A DNA stretch of 5,900 bases, from assembly GCA_964625145.1 (NCBI GenBank), contig CAZVAQ010000190.1, positions 1 through 5,900 on the forward strand, written 5' to 3'. The notes beneath the pieces were generated by a model. The model did no database searches. It was given only the letters and a program-made list of their open reading frames with translations, and was not told where the DNA came from. Below are positions 5,743 to 5,900 of this stretch, in pieces. This DNA is from CAYTRP01 sp964625145. Lineage in GTDB: Bacteria > Sumerlaeota > Sumerlaeia > SLMS01 > JAHLLQ01. The position numbers and the translations under genes are program-made. Position 1 is the stretch's first letter; every line of letters starts with the position of its first letter.

Positions 5743-5900
5743 ATGATCGATGTGCGCGGAGTGACAAAGGTCTACAAGGACCTCGTGGCGGTGAACAACT
5801 TGTCCTTCAGCATCAACCAAGGGGACATCTTCGGCTTCATCGGCCCCAACGGCGCCGGGACGACCACCACCATCAAGATCCTCGCCACGCTCCTGAAACC
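5743..5900 (+). CDS. ABC transporter ATP-binding protein (ABC-2 exporter type), N-terminal fragment with altered Walker A
   Basis: Start of an ATPase subunit; 52 complete codons are visible before the window ends. It opens MIDVRGVTKVYKDLVAVNNL, and residues 29-53 read as IFGFIGPNGAGTTTTIKILA continuing TLLKP. This layout is typical of ATPases paired with ABC-2 permeases (drug, lipid, polysaccharide or Gld/Nat/Ccm-like exporters). The substrate cannot be told because the rest is missing. The Walker A lysine expected at residue 40 (GPNGAGKTTT) is threonine, encoded ACG at 5860-5862, where AAG would be one base different. That lysine binds the ATP phosphates, so as written the protein should be impaired, unless this is a sequence error or a natural variant. 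The ATG at 5743 is preceded by GGGGAGAGG about 10 bases upstream, a good ribosome binding site. It is transcribed away from the sulfate genes. Confidence 0.85.
   Translation, partial: MIDVRGVTKVYKDLVAVNNLSFSINQGDIFGFIGPNGAGTTTTIKILATLLK

Noticed and set aside
5297..5746. A 149-codon plus-strand frame, and overlapping minus-strand frames at 5395-5767
   Set aside because: They run through the REPIN-like palindromes. Their peptides (for example GKMPMLLWVG) are translations of repeat DNA and show no protein family features.

Overview
The window looks like chromosomal DNA from a GC-rich diderm (Gram-negative-type) bacterium. It carries an outer-membrane secretin-family protein, a sulfate-binding protein made as a lipoprotein, and a spacer with a paired palindromic repeat. 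Repeats of this style are, from memory, common in Verrucomicrobia/Lentisphaerae/Sumerlaeota-like genomes. That lineage guess is weak. Nothing here (no rRNA, no marker gene) fixes the taxon.

Minus strand, read from about 4976 down to 1: a secretin-like protein (4976-3435), then a sulfate/thiosulfate ABC importer in classical order. The order is substrate-binding protein sbp (3390-2272), permease cysT (2189-1347), permease cysW (1350-451) and ATPase cysA (454 to the window edge, incomplete). cysT/cysW and cysW/cysA each overlap by an ATGA, so the last three genes are very probably translationally coupled. An 11-bp GC-rich hairpin sits between sbp and cysT and may set binding protein above permease. 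The secretin gene lies only 44 bp upstream of sbp with no visible terminator, so it may be the first gene of the same transcript. This is an unusual partner for sulfate import.

Bases 4977-5742 hold no gene I can support. They carry several inverted repeats, including a 9-bp dyad in a locally AT-rich patch (5363-5398) and a REPIN-like pair of inverted palindromes (5481-5566).

Plus strand, from 5743 to the window end: the start of an ABC transporter ATPase of the ABC-2 export type. Only 52 complete codons are visible. Its Walker A motif reads GPNGAGTTTT, with threonine where the catalytic lysine should be.

Together the sulfate genes would form one importer. Sbp captures sulfate or thiosulfate, CysT and CysW form the inner-membrane channel, and CysA hydrolyses ATP to drive uptake for cysteine synthesis. 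I found no clearly new multi-gene system. The oddities worth checking are the Walker A substitution, the secretin-sulfate pairing, the REPIN-like element and the intercistronic structures.
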